Below, one piece after another: positions 6,701 through 9,450 of a DNA stretch of 9,450 bases. The notes under the pieces are model-generated. The model ran no database searches. It saw only the letters and a program-made list of their open reading frames with translations, and was not told the origin of the DNA. The stretch is from Thiothrix sp. (GTDB lineage: Bacteria > Pseudomonadota > Gammaproteobacteria > Thiotrichales > Thiotrichaceae): the NCBI GenBank assembly GCA_011375245.1, contig DRMA01000245.1, positions 1-9,450 of the forward strand. The letters run 5' to 3'. Position 1 is the stretch's first letter, and the number at the start of each line of letters is the position of its first letter. The position numbers were made by a program, and so were the translations under genes.

Positions 6701-9166
6701 GTACGTGATTTTGCCGCGCCACGCTATAAAGAAGGCTATGAAAAAGGCATTCATGATCACGATGCCACGCAAATATTACAACAATTGCTACCGATTCAAC
6801 AACAAGCAGGGCTATTACGTTATTCCCCCTTGCATCGCGGTGTGGCCGTCGTTTACTGGTCAGCAGTACAACAACCCCAGCAACATTGGGTAGAACGGGC
6901 TAAATCAGCGTTACAACTGCAGCGGGTGTTTCAGCATAATAAAGCTCTACAACGGCTACAACACGAAATACAATACCACCTTGCTGACTGGTTACAACAG
7001 CACCCTATTCCACTTGACGATACCAGCCAAGCACGCTGTGCCGAATACCTTAGCCTCGAACTGGCACAAGAGACACGCCAATTTGTCAGCAGCTCATACG
7101 CACGACAACTCAATGAAACCTTACGCCGTCAACTTGACCTTACTCATACATGGGCATCCTTCAACAAAACATTAGACACACTGCAACAACAGCCACACGA
7201 ACGCTGGGCATTTGCTGAGTCATGGCTGGAAGCACTGGTCAATAGTGAGAATTATGACAGCGATACTCGCGATACCGCCAGCCATTACATTCCTGAAGCC
7301 ATCGCGTTATTAATCGCTGATCAAGCCATTACCTACCAGCCATTGGATCAAACACTGCAAATCAACGTCACCGATTTAATGGGTAATCATCCACGTCTAA
7401 AAAAACAGCAACTGAGTACCTCATTAGACAACTTCTTACATCGCTATCAACACCATTGTGATCACGTTATCCCTGCCTTCCAACGCTATCATCAACTACG
7501 CAATCGCATCGCCAAACAACAGCGTAAAGCCTTACGTCTTGACGAATTTAAACCACGCCCATTGGCTTCCTTTGTACGCAATCGACTCATTAACGAACTT
7601 TATCTACCACTGATTGGTGATAATTTAGCCAAACAAATGGGCACGATTGGCGAAGGAAAACGCACCGACCTCATGGGGTTACTCATGATGATTTCGCCCC
7701 CTGGCTACGGAAAAACAACCTTAATGGAATATATTGCCAGTCGCCTTGGGTTAATTTTTATGAAAATAAATTGTCCTTCACTTGGTCACGATGTGCTATC
7801 ACTTGATCCCAACCAAGCACCCAATGCCACGGCACGGCAAGAGCTAGAAAAACTCAATCTTGCCCTAGAAATGGGCAATAATGTAATGCTCTATCTGGAT
7901 GATATTCAGCATACCGATCCTGAATTTCTACAAAAATTCATCTCCCTCAGTGATGGCACACGCCGCATTGAAGGCATCTGGAAAGGCAAAACAAAAACCT
8001 ATGATATGCGCGGCAAACGCTTCTGCATTATTATGGCAGGCAACCCCTATACCGAAGCAGGCGAAGCGTTCCAAGTACCTGATATGCTGGCAAACCGTGC
8101 CGATATTTATAATCTTGGCGATATGCTTGGCGACCATGAGGAAGCATTTAAACTGAGTTATGTTGAAAACAGCCTCAGCTCTAACCCAATCCTCGCCCCT
8201 CTTGCCACACGCGAAATGAGTGATATTTACCAACTGATCAATCTCGCTAAAGGCAAACAAGTCGCCACCACCGACTTAAGCCATCAATACAGCGGCGCAG
8301 AAGTCAATGAAATCACTGAAGTGCTAAAAAAGATGTTTATCGTGTTAGAGGTGATTCTTAAGGTCAATCAACAATACATTGCCTCTGCCGCCCAAAACGA
8401 TGCCTATCGTACCGAGCCTGCGTTTAAACTACAGGGCAGTTACCGTAATATGAATAAAATGACCGAGAAAATATCAGCGGTCATGAATGAGCAAGAAGTT
8501 ATGCAAATGATTGCCGATCATTATCTCGGCGAAGCACAACTACTGACCCACGGCGCAGAAGAGAACCTCCTCAAACTTGCCGAACTACGTGGTAATATGA
8601 CTAAGGAGCAACAACAGCGCTGGGAAACCATTAAAGACAATTTCACTAAAAATAAAATGAAAGGCAATGAAGAAGCCGTCATCGGTACGGAAATTGTGTT
8701 AAAACTACAAGAAATGGTTAAACACCTACAGCAACTCAATACAGCACTGAGCAATACTGATAGCAACAAACGCCTGACCCAACAATTGACCCAAATGGGC
8801 GAGACCATGCAAATGACTAATCGTGTGTTACACGAATCAGGTAAACAAAGCGCTCTAATTTCACAGATTAGTACAATATCAATCGCGATGAAACAACTAC
8901 ATCAAACCTTTGAAGAATCACTGTCAATGACAAGTCATCATGATAATAAATTAATTATGCCGCTCCAGCAAATTGCAGAAAAATTACAGGCAATTGAACA
9001 TACAACAGGATTAACTACTTCTGGTGAGGTTATTGCGCAACAATTGACGAAGGTAGTTGCGGGAATCGCGACGATGAATGAGGAATTGAGTAAGGTGTCG
9101 GAAGCCTCAATAAAGAAAGCCAATTGGTTGACACGGTTAAGTGGAAGAAACAAGCAAATCGGGTAA
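3794..9166 (+). CDS. Giant AAA+ ATPase with DUF3686-type N-terminal region ('DNA repair ATPase' family)
   Basis: The 1790-residue protein has no signal peptide or membrane helix. Residues about 15-500 form a beta-rich region (RTENNCIARD, FGYNVFIGLK) that I match from memory to DUF3686. A coiled coil follows (about 505-855), then a conserved-looking block near 860-930 (EDGGNVIKLG, HRFSV, SETPELYRAEYLAG), helical sequence, and an AAA+ domain (about 1250-1560). In that domain, Walker A is PPGYGKTT (K1307, T1308), Walker B is LYLDDIQ (D1369-D1370), the sensor-1 candidate is N1417 (MAGNPYT), the arginine-finger candidate R1435 (LANRAD) and the sensor-2 candidate R1551 (GSYRNMN). The tail (1560-1790) is Gln/Leu-rich helix and coiled coil. 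The usual second acidic Walker B residue is Asp rather than Glu. The start has no clear ribosome binding site, but the N-terminal IRKRLEAQG segment and the first conserved block favour it. The family name 'DNA repair ATPase' is not supported by any visible nuclease, helicase or DNA-binding motif. Context suggests work with the flotillin. Confidence 0.88.
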   Translation: MSNETETDHTLNQAITESSAYDIIRKRLEAQGNELNQHIDQLNHARLDEFGSTDMSVVGRLRVRTENNCIARDIVQVGDSLLFGYNVFIGLKKETRVNDVFMLYQLVKTDDLDSVSYDIEPITDSDNFLHQQSFVNDFNELYTYYKQARLIQLKVTDDKLLAAFQIGDRITDTRVFRWAIDNTGKATYIDNRGERDIAPPPSHDFEWLDTGRDDSVHGRHPHMNILDTVFVETVGGDLTIKIENNTETGQGIYAEPVDDVNQSLDDGLIQYAAIGQLILLKITPYREETTRYLIYNKTTQKVDRIDAIGLSCVQLPEDHGLIFPGGIYLQNGEVQRFNENMEKMHFKRSLRSPNGEDVLFIFYEETEGKVALFAYNLIEKQLKNPLLGHGYAIYENGTLVIFSANNNEPTRIHPMQIWQTAFVSANYADQTPTGNSFYARIGNAELVRGISDLYSISRDIAHQDVSATRYNQLSTIYQQLVNRYYWLDEEPLDAIKTTLHSISNTAELVLDEFEKVESIRAQAQEAMQQAEAQQRDIFSTLLPDSWDKVEDYVDALNSIRQQRGHLMTIKEYRYIDQSRIEEMEATLLDAQQTLGDDTVTFLASDAALLPYQEKLQQLTDEAEQAKTRVQLQDSINGLEKMAGDLDLLSELMATLHIDDATVRIRIIEAIAEIYAKLNQSKARTQHKKKDLGSAEATAQFSVQFKLFSQSIANAIGMATDPDKADEQLSRLLIQLEELESQFSEYDKFLGDIISKRDEIYETFEGHKQALIDERQRRTQNLLDAANRILTSIVRRTAKLDEMDALNTFFAADPLVMKVRDIAKQLRELDDSVKADDIESRLKVSKDQALRGQRDKADIYEDGGNVIKLGPRHRFSVTTQELDLTLLPRNNQQYIHLNGTDFYEAIESDELNALHAYWDMHLESETPELYRAEYLAGQILSNAETAQEGLSSDMLYQAAIEDNTATLLKIVRDFAAPRYKEGYEKGIHDHDATQILQQLLPIQQQAGLLRYSPLHRGVAVVYWSAVQQPQQHWVERAKSALQLQRVFQHNKALQRLQHEIQYHLADWLQQHPIPLDDTSQARCAEYLSLELAQETRQFVSSSYARQLNETLRRQLDLTHTWASFNKTLDTLQQQPHERWAFAESWLEALVNSENYDSDTRDTASHYIPEAIALLIADQAITYQPLDQTLQINVTDLMGNHPRLKKQQLSTSLDNFLHRYQHHCDHVIPAFQRYHQLRNRIAKQQRKALRLDEFKPRPLASFVRNRLINELYLPLIGDNLAKQMGTIGEGKRTDLMGLLMMISPPGYGKTTLMEYIASRLGLIFMKINCPSLGHDVLSLDPNQAPNATARQELEKLNLALEMGNNVMLYLDDIQHTDPEFLQKFISLSDGTRRIEGIWKGKTKTYDMRGKRFCIIMAGNPYTEAGEAFQVPDMLANRADIYNLGDMLGDHEEAFKLSYVENSLSSNPILAPLATREMSDIYQLINLAKGKQVATTDLSHQYSGAEVNEITEVLKKMFIVLEVILKVNQQYIASAAQNDAYRTEPAFKLQGSYRNMNKMTEKISAVMNEQEVMQMIADHYLGEAQLLTHGAEENLLKLAELRGNMTKEQQQRWETIKDNFTKNKMKGNEEAVIGTEIVLKLQEMVKHLQQLNTALSNTDSNKRLTQQLTQMGETMQMTNRVLHESGKQSALISQISTISIAMKQLHQTFEESLSMTSHHDNKLIMPLQQIAEKLQAIEHTTGLTTSGEVIAQQLTKVVAGIATMNEELSKVSEASIKKANWLTRLSGRNKQIG

Positions 9167-9277
9167 TACTTACACAAAATATAGACTAAACTACAAAAAT
9201 CAAACGACCACCTACTTATTAACCACTACAAACACCCTAACGCCCTTTACAAAGAAGAGCATCTTTTAGCTTTTAGT

Positions 9278-9306
9278 CATGCCTTTCACGTATGAAAGGC
9301 ATGTTT
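9278..9306 (+). terminator. Probable intrinsic terminator of the cassette
   Basis: A perfect 11-bp stem, CATGCCTTTCA (9278-9288) and TGAAAGGCATG (9293-9303), closes a CGTA loop and is followed by TTTAT. It lies 111 bases after the ATPase stop codon. The stem is strong but the T-run is short (three T in a row), so termination may be partial. No T-run follows on the minus strand, so it is not clearly bidirectional. Confidence 0.6.
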
Positions 9307-9390
9307 ATGAAGGTTTCGCCTACTTCTTTCGACCATTCATCCATCAGAGGGAAAATAATGCATACTTCATCTATTTTTTTGAACGATTAA
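9292..9390 (+). other. Possible small ORF (10 to 32 residues) after the terminator
   Basis: A frame runs from ATG at 9292 to TAA at 9388-9390 (32 residues), with later in-frame ATGs at 9301, 9307 and 9358. Only the last has a good ribosome binding site, AGAGGG (9346-9351), six bases before the ATG. It would give the ten-residue peptide MHTSSIFLND. I recognise no homology. It may be a leader peptide for a downstream gene, or chance. Confidence 0.15.
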
Positions 9391-9408
9391 TAAAAAATAG
9401 ACTATCCT
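9379..9408 (+). promoter_or_regulatory. Weak candidate promoter for a gene beyond the window
   Basis: TTGAAC (9379-9384) and TATCCT (9403-9408) are 18 bases apart, each matching four of six consensus bases. The rest of 9307-9450 is AT-rich spacer with no gene that I can support beyond the possible small ORF. Confidence 0.2.
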
Positions 9409-9450
9409 AAAAATCATCATAATTAATCCCCTTCACACAAATTATATATA

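Noticed and set aside
7928..8260. 110-codon minus-strand frame inside the ATPase gene
   Set aside because: It lies opposite the conserved AAA+ core, which explains the lack of stops; composition and context give no support for a gene.

Overview
The window looks like gammaproteobacterial chromosome with moderate GC in its genes and AT-rich spacers. Two observations support this. The first two complete genes match the Escherichia coli YqiJ/YqiK pair in order and architecture, and the spacer at 3680-3745 carries a hairpin (TCCCACGCT/AGCGTGGGA followed by ATGC) of a kind I associate with dispersed repeats in gammaproteobacterial genomes. The genus cannot be fixed from this sequence; a Thiotrichales- or Beggiatoa-like bacterium is only a guess.

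Layout. Positions 1-347 (minus strand) hold the 5' part of a gene whose product ends, at the window edge, in a peptidase M15-like zinc-site motif (SNHSWG). Positions 348-971 are an AT-rich divergent spacer with candidate promoters and a notable ATTACTGA direct repeat around a CCCGC/GCGGG palindrome. Positions 972-9166 form a plus-strand cassette of three genes: a 206-residue three-helix membrane protein with a C-terminal NfeD/OB-like domain (YqiJ/YuaF type), a 681-residue flotillin (YqiK/FloT type) with an unusually long coiled coil, and a 1790-residue AAA+ ATPase. The ATPase resembles the family often labelled 'DNA repair ATPase', with an N-terminal DUF3686-type region. A REP-like repeat sits between genes two and three. 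A strong stem-loop at 9278-9303 probably ends the transcript. The last 150 bases are AT-rich and hold only a possible small ORF and a possible promoter.

How the genes may work together (inference). In the NfeD/flotillin pairs of B. subtilis (YuaF-YuaG/FloT) and E. coli (YqiJ-YqiK), the two proteins form membrane microdomain scaffolds. Here a giant soluble, coiled-coil-rich AAA+ ATPase is added in the same orientation. The simplest model is a flotillin platform that recruits an ATP-driven remodeller to the membrane. The 'DNA repair' label attached to this ATPase family has no support in what I can see, so the three-gene cassette is the best candidate for an undescribed system in this window.
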